From Trichobilharzia regenti (Eukaryota > Platyhelminthes > Trematoda > Strigeidida > Schistosomatidae), in assembly GCA_944472135.2 (NCBI GenBank), contig OX235270.1, positions 44,206,352 to 44,270,351 of the forward strand: DNA of 64,000 nucleotides. The letters are read 5' to 3'. Below are positions 51,386-62,569 of the stretch, piece by piece (the first letter of the stretch is position 1; each line of letters opens with the position of its first letter). Made by a program: the position numbers and the translations under genes. Under the pieces are notes generated by a model that was not told the DNA's origin, did no database searches, and saw nothing but the letters and a program-made list of their open reading frames with translations.

Positions 51386-51440
51386 GATACATCAATGAGT
51401 CACCGTAGGTTAATGGTGATCTGAATAACTTGATGTTAAA

Positions 51441-51660
51441 GTCGTCGTTGGCACACCGGTAGAATGCTTGTCAACCACGCATATGGTTCGATCCCCGGCC
51501 GACGCACTCCTCTACCTCGCTAAGCCAGTAATAAGACTGGTACAGAGGAAAGGTTGGGCATGAGGCTAGCAAAAATAAAGACCACTGCTGCCGAAACTTC
51601 GAAGCTCTAGCTTGAAGCTCTGTGTTCCACTCGGAACGTAGGGGAATAAACTAATAAATA
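51441..51660 (+). repeat. tRNA-derived SINE, type S2, copy c
   Basis: Degraded head, B box GGTTCGATCCCCGG, body GGTTGGGCATGAGGCTAGCA, and tail GCTCTGTGTTCCACTCGGAA then AATAAACTAATAAATA. Confidence 0.77.
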
Positions 51661-52089
51661 CCATGAGTTTTTAGTAAGCTCAAAATGTACGTGTAAATCT
51701 TTCTTTCAATGTACTCGTACTAAAAGAAAGCACCAGTGATACTTTCACCGTGAACTAAAAGTTTACCTAGACGGTTGTGTATACTGGAAACTGCATCACT
51801 ACACTTTTCGTAAATAATTATCATGAAAAGAGGAAAATAATTCGATGAAAAAGTAAGTATATGTGTATGATGGATTTAAATGATGAAAGTGCAACCAGCT
51901 GCAATCTCCCATGAGTACTGCTTCACGTAAACAACTCGACAGGTAACTTAGTCTAAATGTAAGATAACCCATGAGTACTGAAATGGGGTTTTCAGTAAAG
52001 TTATATTCTTGCTCACTACTCTCGTGAAACACTATTAAAAGACTAAGTTAAAATCTCATTACTATAAAATCTTTTGTATTTCCCAATGA

Positions 52090-52840
52090 ATGAAAAGAAA
52101 AACATTCATGCTATCCAGAGTTGGAATTCACTCTTTTTGTAAAACAAATATGAAAGCCAACGGAACCGTAAGACAGTGTATCTATAGGAAATCCATATCG
52201 GATCCATCAACTAACAAGTTCCTACATCTGATGTCCATTGGACAAAGACGAAATTTAATTATATCCCTGGCCATTCACATCTGACGTACTTGCATCCTAG
52301 CGGTTTTAGAAAAGGAATTAGACTTAGGAGAAGTCTACATTCAGTACGGATATCCACTGAGATTAAGTGACGAGAAAATCAAAGTGGATATTCAGAGACA
52401 TGAAACATCTTGAATCTCGATTTCGAAGGTGAACCTTTGATAATTTCCTTATGAAAACAATTTCAACGTCCCTGAGGAGATTCTTCGCAGCAATGCTAAG
52501 AGTTGTATTCTGCAGAAGACGAGATCTCTCATCTGACTACTTCTATATGCATGTGGAGCCAGGTACATTAGTCGTTCGACTCTTATCGTCTAAAAGGGTT
52601 CAATAACACTATCGTGCATCGTAGCAGTGACTCTTTAGGGAGTACAATAACTGAACACCTCGATGACACTTGCCATTCTGTCTCAACGAATTGCTTTTTC
52701 GAATTGATCTATCTATAAAGTGAAATGCAACTATCAAAGGCAATACACTTTCTCATTTTTTGTGTTACTGAACCGCTGGTCATTCAGGTAGAGAAGCCTG
52801 AGCTCTGCATAGAAAAATGAACTCGTCAGCCATTTCTGTT
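52090..52840 (+). pseudogene. Degenerate Penelope-like element (copy P5)
   Basis: The first frame reads NMKANGTVRQCIYRKSISDP, equivalent to [14 protein letters not shown]. Around 52548 the DNA TGTGGAGCCAGGTACATTAG and GTCGTTCGACTC matches the GIY-YIG core of copy P1. At about 52765 one frame reads EPLVIQVEKPELCIEK, the C-terminal block. No long frame remains. Confidence 0.65.
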
Positions 52841-53099
52841 GTTTTCAGCCAATTTGTTTTTTTTTTTAACTCTCCCATTCGTTCCTATGTGCATCTTGAG
52901 CACAATACGTAACTATATCAGCCTTATACAACTTTTCTAATAAGTTGACTTATATTAGCAACTTTGGTTACGACAGCTCATCTCTTTTGTTACTATCTTC
53001 CTTTGCGGAGAAAACTGTTTAAATGCGATTGTACAGCTAAAGGAAATGAAATGGCCCAAGATAGTCTCTTCGCTGAACCGTTTTTATTTTCCGTTGTGT

Positions 53100-54294
53100 C
53101 ACAATCTTCACACAGTTTGTATTTTCACTCGCTAAGCTGAACTCAGTATTAATCCGCCTATTTAACCAATTGTTTCTTAACGTAATCATCCTTTCAATGC
53201 CAGTCTCTCCTTTCGTACTTTTCATCACATTATGTACAAATAAACTATAGTTGTTCAGTTAATACCTGTCTTGTATACATACCTCTTGTTCTGTTACTAC
53301 GCTAAGAATTATTACATTCCCTTCCATTTGAAATAATTTCGATGTTATATATTCACATATTTAGACTGTCAATAGCTGAAGAAAGGCCGTGAAATAACAG
53401 TCCGTTCTTTTTTGTCCTGAAAACGTATTCGTTGTAGGATTATTCAATCAATCTAGGCAACAGTGCCTCCTGAGCTGCATATTTTCAGATGGTTTTATAG
53501 TTGTGATCTGCAGAGGTGTAAGACTCTATTTATGTCACTCCACTTGTTTTAAAACTAAACAGCGGTTGTATTTTGCTGATTCCCTCTGACTATTCCTGTG
53601 ATTTGTCTTCTTCAGCTAATAACTATGACATTTTTTAATAGAATTTCCTACTGTTCTGTCAGCTTTCTCCTTCTCTCTCTCCTTTGTTATCTGTCACAGG
53701 TGACGGTTGTTGCATCAACTTCAGTCACCCTAATTGTTATTTCGTCATACGTATTATCGTGAGCGAGGTTTGTTAGTGTGCAGTTTTGGAGCATTCATTA
53801 ACTTGAATCAGATTACTGAGATCAGTTTCAAACATTAGTGAATTACCTGATCATCAGTTTCAGTGCGTAAAAACACTCAACAGCAATTACTAAAACACAA
53901 CTTTCGGTTACTATACTTAGCAATGTTACAGTAACCCTCTAGTATATTATGTCATGGAAACTACTACTTACTGAGAATTTATACAATAAATCAGCGGACA
54001 ATCGGGAAATATGCCATTGTTACAGTTCACCACATGTGGTGCACTATAACATTTTAAAAACATGTACACTCCATTGTCAGTTAGTCAAACTTTGTATTAT
54101 CAAAATATATCAAAATAAGAAGTTCAACCGACTGAGACAATACAAAAATCATATTTCTATTTACAAACTTGATAGTTTAGAAATGTAAACTGTTCATGAC
54201 AGCGGACAGGTTAGGTCATAACAATTTTGGATTCCCAATTCCCACTGAGTCACTTTCGTCTCAACAACTAAGTGTATTGCCAGCAATTGATTCT
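53100..54294. other. Intergenic, likely including the SGF11 3' UTR
   Basis: No recognisable gene. A 79-codon plus-strand frame at 53949-54188 is antisense to the expected 3' end of the minus-strand gene and shows no motif. Confidence 0.45.
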
Positions 54295-54526
54295 TTAACT
54301 TCCTTGATTTTTTGATGACTGATCTGACTTCCCTGAACCACCTGATACCAGAGAAATTGTCAATTTTAGAGGTGACTGGTGACGATTGACTGATCCGTTG
54401 GAATATTTGCATTCGAACTGACCAGATGCATTCGCAGAGCTCTTGTAACGAACCACGCCTCTAGACGATGACACACGGTAATTGTCTTCTGTTTCGTCTT
54501 CTAGACGCTGCTGTTCTGCTATACGT
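54295..54526 (-). CDS. SGF11: SGF11 homologue exon 2
   Basis: One base completes a Lys codon; then 76 further codons and a stop follow. The join reads NSSRRANKRIAEQQRLEDE, which parallels NSSRIANRRIA of the vertebrate protein and supports the splice. Confidence 0.85.
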
Positions 54527-55287
54527 CTAAAAATAAAGGAACTAATTTACTCATACGCAATAATTACCAAATAAAAAATGGTACTTTAGTTGGCTGAAAT
54601 AACAAACAATGAGTTTGCTGAACAAATCACTGGAATATGTTTGATGTGTAACTCATGGGACTTAGAGAAAATACCGTTTATTTTTAAGAGGTTCGATTTA
54701 ACGAGTATCAATGTGTGCATTTCTGCTAACGATTTACTAGTAATCCTATAGTGTATTAAGCTTGTAATAAGCCTATGTAGCTTTCCCATTTGTCGCCGAC
54801 GACCTTTCCACACGTGAAGCAGCGTATAGGAATAATCATTCGCAGTTACACCATGCAATAAATCACAAGAGTAAAACCGTGACGGTTAGTATCCTATAGT
54901 ATCCATGAGGAGAAAAATCAGTTAGAAATATCACTGGCAGAAAGGTCTCACTTACTTGTTTGCCCGTCTTGAACTGTTTCTTCCCAAACCCATACAATTA
55001 GACAAATGAGCAGCATAGCGTGTTGCAGCAACTTTACAATTACATTTTCCACATCGACAGCAACTTGTATTTTTGTTTGGATCCTTGCTAGAACCTGAAT
55101 TTGAAGCACTATTGTTGTCAGAGAAATCTTGATTAGATTCGGCAGCAATAATATGAAAATATCCTAGCTTAATTGCACGATGCATTATTAGAATATCATC
55201 CATTATACATGAATCAATTAAATCTGAGATGAATTCTTGTAGGACTTCTTGAAGATCAGCTTTGTCAATCGAAAATGACTTTTGCAT
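54295..55287 (-). CDS. SGF11: SAGA-associated factor 11 homologue (ATXN7L3-like), two exons
   Basis: SGF11/ATXN7L3 is a nuclear adaptor of the SAGA deubiquitinase module. It activates the ubiquitin protease that removes ubiquitin from histone H2B and docks the module on the nucleosome. Exon 1 (55287-54956) encodes LQEVLQEFISDLIDSC, MHRAIKLGYF, an acidic/Ser-rich linker and the zinc finger CGKCNCKVAATRYAAHLSNC followed by MGLGRNSSRRAN. The ligands are Cys, Cys, His, Cys. The donor is GTAAGT and the acceptor TTTTTAG. Exon 2 (54526-54295) encodes KRIAEQQRLEDETEDNYRVS and a Ser-rich tail to the TAA. The total is about 187 residues, shorter than vertebrate ATXN7L3 and without its C-terminal SCA7 domain. 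The start ATG at 55287 fits the family N-terminus. Confidence 0.88.
54753..54887 (-). pseudogene. RPB10: 3'-truncated retrocopy of trans-spliced RPB10/POLR2L mRNA
   Basis: Inside the SGF11 intron, same strand. The first 36 bases (54887-54852) equal the schistosome spliced leader (starting AACCGTCACGG, ending TTGCATG) with one mismatch as I recall it. A 12-base leader follows, then ATG at 54839. Codons 1-27 read MIIPIRCFTCGKVVGDKWES and YIGLLQA, matching the start of RPABC5, the small zinc-binding subunit of RNA polymerases I, II and III. Codon 28 is TAA where the family has Glu (GAA), then Tyr, and the copy ends. ACTATAGGATACT precedes it and ACTATAGGATTACT follows it, a likely target-site duplication. 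No introns or poly(A) tail are present. It cannot make the full protein of about 67 residues. Confidence 0.9.
54852..54887 (-). other. Genomic copy of the 36-nt spliced leader (as cDNA)
   Basis: The 36-base match is followed by GTGTAACTGCGA and the RPB10 ATG. It is not followed by the rest of an SL RNA gene, so it arose from a trans-spliced mRNA and not from an SL RNA locus. Confidence 0.88.
54956..55287 (-). CDS. SGF11: SGF11 homologue exon 1
   Basis: 110 codons plus two bases. It carries the N-terminal helix that packs against the other module subunits and the Sgf11-type zinc finger. Confidence 0.88.
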
Positions 55288-55984
55288 TCGGGCGATGTAG
55301 AAACACAAAAATTATTATCTGTTTACATACGAAAATAGAATACAAAAACATTATTGAGAAACATGATACATTAACTTACATACAAGTGCCAACTTAATAC
55401 AGTATGCCTACATGAAAGCTTATAGGCAGTCGTCGCATCAGCTGTAAGCTATGGCAGATAGTGGAGTGCAGTGATGTACAGATAAAGCCCATTGTTCTAC
55501 TTGGAATACAAGAAATAAATGATGTTATAATACAGTTGAGAAGAGGCAGATACAAAAAATAATCCGAATACTGCAGGCAAATCCGGTTGTTCTAATTGTT
55601 AATTTTATGAGGGACGAAGAGTTATCATGCATATTTTGAGAACTTGATACTGGATAATTTTAGAGTAAATTACCTGATGTTTCTGAAAGTAGTTATCCGT
55701 TATCCTCATACACCTACAACTCCTCCAAGTCTTGCATTCAGTTAATACTTACGAAAGTAGTGGAATATTAGTCAGTAACCACTAGTATGTGCATTCTTAT
55801 GAAGACCTCAGGACTCTAGTATAACCGTAAACACTGCCGACTGTCTTATTTAGGTGTGCACTCACTTATTCAAATGGTTGTATTGATATAACAGACGCCC
55901 GACCAATAACTGCTACTTCGATGAGCAGTCGGTGTTGCACCTTACAATGACACAACGAGTTACATTGGCTGGCTCCTGGTAGTA
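55288..55984. other. Upstream region of the SGF11 homologue
   Basis: A CAG at about 55320 on the minus strand could be a cis- or trans-splice acceptor just before the start codon. A decayed RTE 3' terminus (AAGCCCATTGTTCTACTTGG, GAAATAAATG) lies near 55415-55525. Confidence 0.4.
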
Positions 55985-56500
55985 GTGCTCTAGGAGGGTG
56001 AGAAAGGAAAGTCAATCGATGGAGTTGTGAAGCTACATGGATTGAGATGGCTACGTGACGTGTTGCGCTTGTCGAGCCATCTCCTTCCTTGACAAGCACT
56101 ATTAACCTACATGAAATTAGGCTGGGAGTTAGTGGTGGACAATCCGAAACCAGGTATCGATCCATGAAATCTTAGATAGTTGAGCCATGTAGGGATATAC
56201 AGATTACCTAGTCTGGGTCCTCTAGATGCTAGAAACTATTGGTGATACGGTTCAAAACCGTCCTCAATAGCGGGAATGCATTCACACTCTTTGTGACCTC
56301 TCATATCCATTAAACCCTTATGCTTTTGCAATGTTACCATTCTTTCTCTCACAAATTTCCACTTATTCTAGATTTTTTAATCTTTTTGCTCTTTTCTTAA
56401 CCTTTGTGTGCTATACGGAGTGTGGCAAGTTGGACTGCTGCACTTCTGTCCACAGTTCTAGGTTGGAACTTAGTATGACAGCTCTTCTTTCAAATTCCAA
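55985..56500 (+). mobile_element. Family-B LINE 3' fragment
   Basis: Contains AAGCTACATGGATTGAGATG, TCGAGCCATCTCCTTCCTTG, TGTGTGCTATACGGAGTGTG and a terminal GGTTGGAACTTAGTATGAC. This is the same order as 50930-51370. Only the last coding part and tail remain. Confidence 0.65.
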
Positions 56501-59050
56501 ATAAATTGTATTGCCTTGTTAATACTTGTTTTTACTTGATAGATATGTTAATGTTATCTGGGAACTATAACGGCAAGTATTGCGTTTAAGTCCTTAGAAA
56601 AGCGGAGTGAGAGCTAAGTAGGATCCAGATAATGGGGACAGCCTTCTACAGTTACATATAGAATACAGTGTATCTCCAAACAGCACCAACTTTCGACCGA
56701 GACATGGCTATGGTGTTATTCGGCTTTCTCCACTCCCTCATCAGATCGCGGTTATCTAGTAATGATTTGATTACAAATCTGCTGCACTTCAGAATGGAAA
56801 TTATTATCACTTCTCACATAGGAAGTATGACAGCTAGGAACATAATTAAGCGGGCCGATATTAAAGAACCGAAGTTGATAGTGTTTTATTAGGGAATACT
56901 TCCAACAGTGTGTGAAGACTATCTTTCGCGAAGTGATTTGCGAAAATAGGAATTTTGATAAGTAGGGGAAGTGCTTTCATTTACTAATGTTCTTGTTCAC
57001 CACGTCAAAACAAGGCTAGGCGACTTGTTAGAAATATGAATCTTAGTAGTCACCACTTTCATAAAAAGAGTGAACTACACTACCGAGTATTGGAATTATA
57101 CAACAAATTCAAATGTTATTCGACCGTTCACGGAAGTAAAGCCGAAATGTCAATAACTTTAGGTTGTGCAGAATAAACTTACGTAGAGCGAATGTGGATT
57201 TTGTTAAACTTAATCAGACGACAGGCTTTGACGAGCAACTCCACATACTTCAAGGCTATTATTATTATTATTAAATAGTTAATGAAAGCAGAGAATTATC
57301 TGGGTTTCACAGGAAGTTACATACACATCGACGGTTGACCAATGAACTTTTAATCAGAATGATCGTGTCTTGTAATCATCACTAACACATCACCTATATA
57401 ATATTCGCAAAGGGTACGTAATGCACTTTTTTGTGACTGCAAAACTCATTGACTTACGACCAATTTTAAGAATGGTTAGCAGTGATTAAGCCATAATGTG
57501 GAATAAAACTATGAAGTCATTTACCCCTGAACTGATTCACACAGTAGGGTGTTAAGTGTTTGGATATAATCAGTGAATGCATAGTTTAAGACTTCAAGTA
57601 AAATAGTTCTAAATACATCACTTTTAATCACTCCATATCCATAACTCTAAAAAGCACTAAACTCTTTGTTAACGTCGGTCCACTCTTGTACCGTTATACA
57701 ACTATTCTTTTGAGTGCTGTTTTCGACTTAAAAAACTTGAAGTAATGCACTTTTGTGGTAATTTACACAGCGACCTATGAGTCAGTCAACTCGCTACTTG
57801 AGCGAAGATGGTATCGAGAAGTGATCAGATTTTTGGTTATGCTTCCCGTCAATTTTTACTCTCATGCATTTTCTAAAGTCTGTATAATGCGACAACCATT
57901 CCAGTAATATTACCTTATAGAAGAAATAAAGTCTCTAGCTATTGCTAGAACTTAGACTGCAATTGATATTAAAAGCTGGTATGCGAGTGTAGGTCGGTGT
58001 GTTTCAATTGGGCAAGCTGACAGTTGCCTGGTAAACGTCAGACATGTTGCAGGCGCAATGTCGTTGATACCAGTTCTGCTTTCGAATGGTTAGACAACAA
58101 CGCGCCTCAAAGGTCTTTAAAAAAGGATTTTCCCAAGAATTTTACCAATATTTTCTAAGATTCCAGTCGGGGACCTTCCAGATGATGCAACGACGTCCAA
58201 CACCCTATTGTCGCTGATCTTGACCGAAAACAGGTTTGAGGATAAGTGCCTCATTTAGCGTTTCTTTCCTAACACTGCTATGTGTACGGACTAGTGTTTG
58301 AAGATGAGTATAACTCAATGCAGTAGTCTATCTATCTATAAATCTGTTAGCACGGGATGCATTGATAGTCAACATGATACTACGTCATGACGCAATGTCT
58401 CCTGAAGTATTTATGAGCAGCTGAGTATGCATCTGGAAAAATATGCTAAACAAATGTCATTCTGTGACAGTAAATTAAGCCTAGTAACAAGTGCTACAAT
58501 GAACTAAAACCAATCTTCATAATCGATTATTTAGATCATATTTAAATCACTTAGATATACAGTTGGAAACTGCTTGGGAAAAATACTACTCCTTTTGCTG
58601 CTTGATATACCTGAAATCTACAACATATAGCACAAGGTATTCAACCCACGGCTTGATTTCGTGAAGCGATCGTTTATTGTAAAGCGTATGTATTAACGTT
58701 GATACTTTATTTCTGCCGTCTCGTTCGATGTGGTCACAGGTCATCGAAATAACCAACTAAAACGCCACCGAGTATCGTCAGAATGAAAACAAGGGATGAC
58801 TTCATTTTACTTGTACCCATGTCGCATTATAGTGAAAATTAGCAGGCACTCAATACATTTTATGAATTATAGAGTTTCTAACTAAAATATATGCGCTTAC
58901 ATAGGATTAAATGGAAACTGAGTAAATTTCAAAAGGATAATGCCCACAGATAGAGAGTAAGGTGAGGAATACTAAGCACTCTACATTCTGTCCGCTACAG
59001 CCTCTCAGCGATCACACAGTAGTGACCTTAAAAGAGGAGTATTAAAACAG
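56501..59050. other. Intergenic, unassigned
   Basis: The first 150 bases resemble 2900-3050. A 74-codon frame at 56668-56892 has no motif. Nothing else is recognised in this 2.5 kb. Confidence 0.5.
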
Positions 59051-59052
59051 TA

Positions 59053-59430
59053 CAGTATCGTTTTCACAAGCCTGTGTTAACCGAGTGGATTTTCTTCGAT
59101 CTCTTCTCGGTTGTACAGAAAAGGTTCCTGGTCTGTGTTAAGCTTCTGCATAGTGTTCCTGCGATTTGACTGTCGTAGTCTTGGCTGATTCAAGTGGTGC
59201 TGCGGGAAGTGGTTGTATGGGGTGTTATGACCATCCAATATCCAATATCGTTTTTACGAGCTAGTATAAACCAATTTGATTTCTTTGTGCTCGCTTCTTG
59301 ATTGTGAGGTATAGGTTCTTGATCTTCGGTAAACTTCTGCGTAGCTTGTCCCGCCACTCGACTGTCGTAGCTTTGGTTGACTCCAAAGGGAGTAGTGCTG
59401 GGATTAATTATATGTGGTTTGTAGTATGAG
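59053..59430. repeat. Diverged tandem duplication, unit about 190 bp
   Basis: Two successive segments (59053-59242 and 59243-59430) share blocks in order: AGTATCGTTTTCAC/AATATCGTTTTTAC, AAGCTTCTGCATAG/AAACTTCTGCGTAG, and CGACTGTCGTAG-like text. No coding function was seen. Confidence 0.6.
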
Positions 59431-59514
59431 GTATGTTAAGACTGTTACTACTGTGATTGGAGTTGATCCTTTCGCCAGTTAGTCCTTCGGTATTGTCGAC
59501 AAGAGAAAAGAGAT

Positions 59515-59690
59515 AGTAATAATAATAATAATAGTAATAATAATAATAGATATAATTAGTGAAGCTATTCAGACTAAGAGACAGAAACGAAAATAGGAAA
59601 CGTAACAACAGTCAGCTCATGAAGTTTGAAGAATAATATATATATCGGTAATAGTAATAATAATAATAGTAATTATAATATTAATAAGTT
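59515..59690. repeat. AAT/AATAGT simple repeats
   Basis: Runs of TAA trinucleotides at 59515-59549 and of AATAGTAATAATAATAAT at 59650-59690. The second is where the minus-strand LINE ends and is probably its 3' tail. Confidence 0.8.
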
Positions 59691-59770
59691 GTCAGGAGAG
59701 TAAGACGGGAGAGAATGTAAAGAAGTAAAATGACGAGTTTAATTATCTACCCTGATTGGTAAATGCGATT

Positions 59771-62569
59771 TTAAGGAGATAGGCCATTTGGATGCAGTCC
59801 TTGTATCGCTGCATGGTTGTCCAGCCTTCGCTTAAAGGCGTCCAAAGACGGTGCCATAGCTACATCTGCCGGTAAGGAATTCCAGGGACGACAAACCCGC
59901 AGTGAAAAGAAGTGGGAGCGCACCCGGGTCCTTGCCCTCTGGTGAGCTATCCTTCTGGGATTTCCACGTGGAAGCCTATACCTACTCAATGGCAGAACAC
60001 CTTTGTTTGGGTGATTCTGGTCATTTGTTATTTTGTAGGCAGTAATCAAATCCCCCCTAAGCCGACGGTAACTAAGTGTGAACAGGCCTAATTTCTTCAG
60101 CCTTTCATCATATGGTTTGTTTCGGAGACCAACCACTCCTTTTGTTGCCCGTCGTTGGACTCTTTCCAAGAGGTTGGCATCTCTTCTCAGCATTGGGGGT
60201 GCAATAATATTATGCACCTCAAGGTGTGGCCTGACGTATGTTTTGTACAACATTAGAAAGAGCTCAGGAGTGAGTGCACCTAACTGTCTATGCGTAAAGT
60301 GTATGACCGCATATGCCCTCGCTACATCCCCTGTGTAATTTACGCTTGTGTCCATTTTTTCCGTTAGAACTAGACCTAAGTCGCGTTCCGACGTTGTGCA
60401 GGACAAGCTTTCATTGCACAGGGTGTAACTTGCATTCTGCAGTCTACAGGTGCGCAACTTCACTACTTTGCACTTTTTCAAGTTGAAAGTCATGCCACTG
60501 GCCACCGCCCAGTCTTCCAGAAGGTTTAGGTCTTCCTGTAGCCTATCTGAGTCCTCCGGACACTTTATCGCCCTCCATATTTTTACGTCGTCAGCGTACA
60601 GGAGAGTCGGGCAGCTCAGACGGCGTGGTAGATCATTGATGAAAATCAAAAACATCAGTGGTCCTAGGATAGAACCCTGCGACACTCCTGATGACGATCT
60701 GTGCCAAGATGATCGGACTCGGTTAACCTTAGTGCAAAATTGCCTGTCGGCTAGGTAGTCCTTCAACCATGACAGAAGTGGCTCACCTATGCCTGCCTGG
60801 CTTATTTTATGTAGGAGAAGGTCATGGTGAACAGTGTCAAATGCCTTCTCAAAGTCTAGGAAGACCACATGGACTGGTACGTTCAAGTCCCAGCATGATG
60901 TCCAGTCGTCCCAAGCTGACAGTAGGTTAGTGACGCAGGATCTGCCTTTTCTGAAACCATGTTGGGCTTCATGTAGTATATTAGTCCTATCGAAATATTC
61001 CCTGATGTGGTCGTCAATAATACTTTCCAGTACTTTTGATACCACTGGGAGTAGAGCTACTGGTCTATAGCTAGCAGCGTTTTGCCTGTCCCCACCCTTG
61101 AAGATTGGAGAAAGGATGGCTCTTTTCCACTCCCTTGGCAGGGTCCCCGAATCCATTGAGTGTTGGAACAAGTCGCACAGGGGTCTACAGAGAGCCTCGG
61201 CGCACTGTTTCAGAACAGATGGCCTGATGTCATCACAACCTGGGGACTTCCCAGGTATGAGTCGCTGTAGCTTCCTTAGTACTATTGCGGGGTTTATTTG
61301 GGGAGTAGTCGCTAGGTCTTCCTCCTCTGAAATAGTGGTGCCACCATTTTGGTCCGTAACTGTAATATCCACATTGCTGTTTAGCTGTTTAGCGAAGGCT
61401 GAACTGAATGTTTCAGCCATCTCCAGACTAGTGAGATATTGACCGTTTGGGCCTACTAAGGCGCATGCCCCTTGGTTTGTCGGTTTTCTTTCCGACATGA
61501 ATCGGTACAAGTTTTTAGGGTTTGATAGGAGTTTTTTAGCAAGGTTAGCCTGGAATGACCTTCTGTCCCTCCTAACTCTTGCATTACACCGGTTCCTGAG
61601 TTCGAGGTATGCATCATGGTCGGTCTGACTCTTAGATACACGCCACGTAAACCAAGCCCTCCGCTTTGCTTGCAGAATACGTTGCGTGCCTCTCTTCAAC
61701 CATGACGTCTTTCTCTTAGGCTGTGTTGTGACTAAAGGGACGGTATCCGAGATTGCTGCATGGATAATCTTTTTTACCACTTCCCAGTGTTCATCCACAG
61801 ATAGGTCGTCCCATGCTAAGGGCCAGTCTGCGTCGGACAAGAGCCTCCGCATTTCAGCATAGTCAGCCTTGCTGTAGCACAGACATGGTCGCGTAACATC
61901 CCATTGCAAACGCTCACGGAGGACAAGATCGAAACCTATGACTGCATGGTCACTGCTTCCCAGAGGAGTCATGATCTGGACCTTTTCGACGAGTAGCTGG
62001 TCACTAGTTAGAATATAATCTAGTTTTGATGACTTTCCACTAGGGCCCCACCTAGTGTCGTCTCCAACATTCTCAGTCAGTCCCGTGTTTCGAATAGTTT
62101 GCAGTAGGTTTCGGCCAAATTTTCCCTTAGCACACCCGGAGCCAAGGTTCAGTGATGGAGCATTGAAATCTCCAGCTATGGTGATTTGGTCGTAGCCCAA
62201 ATCTCGTATTCCTGTGATAGTGCTGAGCAGTAGCTGATTGTGCTCTGCCCCACAGGTGGGAGATCGGTAGATGCCACCCAGTAAGTGCTTGGTGTGGCCT
62301 ACGGTGAAATGACACCATATGGAGTCTGGGAGTTCGATAAGTGGTGGGTCCGTTGCGCGCACACATTTAAGTTGCCTATCAAAGTATATAGCAACTCCCC
62401 CTCCTTCCTTATTATCCCTGTCTCTCCTGACCAGTACCATATCACCTATACTGATTTCATTGTCGGCGATAGTGGGGTTTAGCCACGTTTCAGTAAGAAT
62501 GATTATTTTCAGTTGAAGGTGTGCTTGGAGATTTCGGAGTTCACCTACTTTCCCTCTCAGCCCCCTCAC
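59771..62569 (-). CDS. CR1-type LINE endonuclease-reverse transcriptase (ORF2)
   Basis: 932 codons as counted from the GTG at 62569; the open frame extends about 100 bases further upstream. The endonuclease covers roughly residues 1-220: ILTETWLNPTI, GGGVAIYFD, IAGDFNAPSLNL, SKLDYILTSD and GSSDHAVIGFD. The reverse transcriptase follows: SPGCDDIRPSVL, SPIFKGGDRQNAASYRPVAL, HGFRKGRSC, FLDFEKAFDTVHHDLL, SSGVSQGSILGPLMFLIFIN and the catalytic LLYADDVKIW. The C-terminus ends with the RSHFFSLRVCRPWNSLPADV motif common in CR1-type LINEs. All catalytic residues appear intact, so this copy may be recent. Confidence 0.88.
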   Translation of the reverse strand: MRGLRGKVGELRNLQAHLQLKIIILTETWLNPTIADNEISIGDMVLVRRDRDNKEGGGVAIYFDRQLKCVRATDPPLIELPDSIWCHFTVGHTKHLLGGIYRSPTCGAEHNQLLLSTITGIRDLGYDQITIAGDFNAPSLNLGSGCAKGKFGRNLLQTIRNTGLTENVGDDTRWGPSGKSSKLDYILTSDQLLVEKVQIMTPLGSSDHAVIGFDLVLRERLQWDVTRPCLCYSKADYAEMRRLLSDADWPLAWDDLSVDEHWEVVKKIIHAAISDTVPLVTTQPKRKTSWLKRGTQRILQAKRRAWFTWRVSKSQTDHDAYLELRNRCNARVRRDRRSFQANLAKKLLSNPKNLYRFMSERKPTNQGACALVGPNGQYLTSLEMAETFSSAFAKQLNSNVDITVTDQNGGTTISEEEDLATTPQINPAIVLRKLQRLIPGKSPGCDDIRPSVLKQCAEALCRPLCDLFQHSMDSGTLPREWKRAILSPIFKGGDRQNAASYRPVALLPVVSKVLESIIDDHIREYFDRTNILHEAQHGFRKGRSCVTNLLSAWDDWTSCWDLNVPVHVVFLDFEKAFDTVHHDLLLHKISQAGIGEPLLSWLKDYLADRQFCTKVNRVRSSWHRSSSGVSQGSILGPLMFLIFINDLPRRLSCPTLLYADDVKIWRAIKCPEDSDRLQEDLNLLEDWAVASGMTFNLKKCKVVKLRTCRLQNASYTLCNESLSCTTSERDLGLVLTEKMDTSVNYTGDVARAYAVIHFTHRQLGALTPELFLMLYKTYVRPHLEVHNIIAPPMLRRDANLLERVQRRATKGVVGLRNKPYDERLKKLGLFTLSYRRLRGDLITAYKITNDQNHPNKGVLPLSRYRLPRGNPRRIAHQRARTRVRSHFFSLRVCRPWNSLPADVAMAPSLDAFKRRLDNHAAIQGLHPNGLSP

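Noticed and set aside
54640..54738. Possible continuation of RPB10 beyond codon 29
   Set aside because: Weak resemblance to the RPB10 C-terminus needed several frame changes, and it lies outside the target-site duplication, so it is taken as chance.
54586..54858. A 90-codon minus-strand frame starting MHGVTANDYS
   Set aside because: It is an out-of-frame reading of the RPB10 retrocopy and intron. The meaningful frame begins at the ATG at 54839.
55866..56165. 99-codon minus-strand frame
   Set aside because: It is antisense to a family-B LINE 3' fragment.
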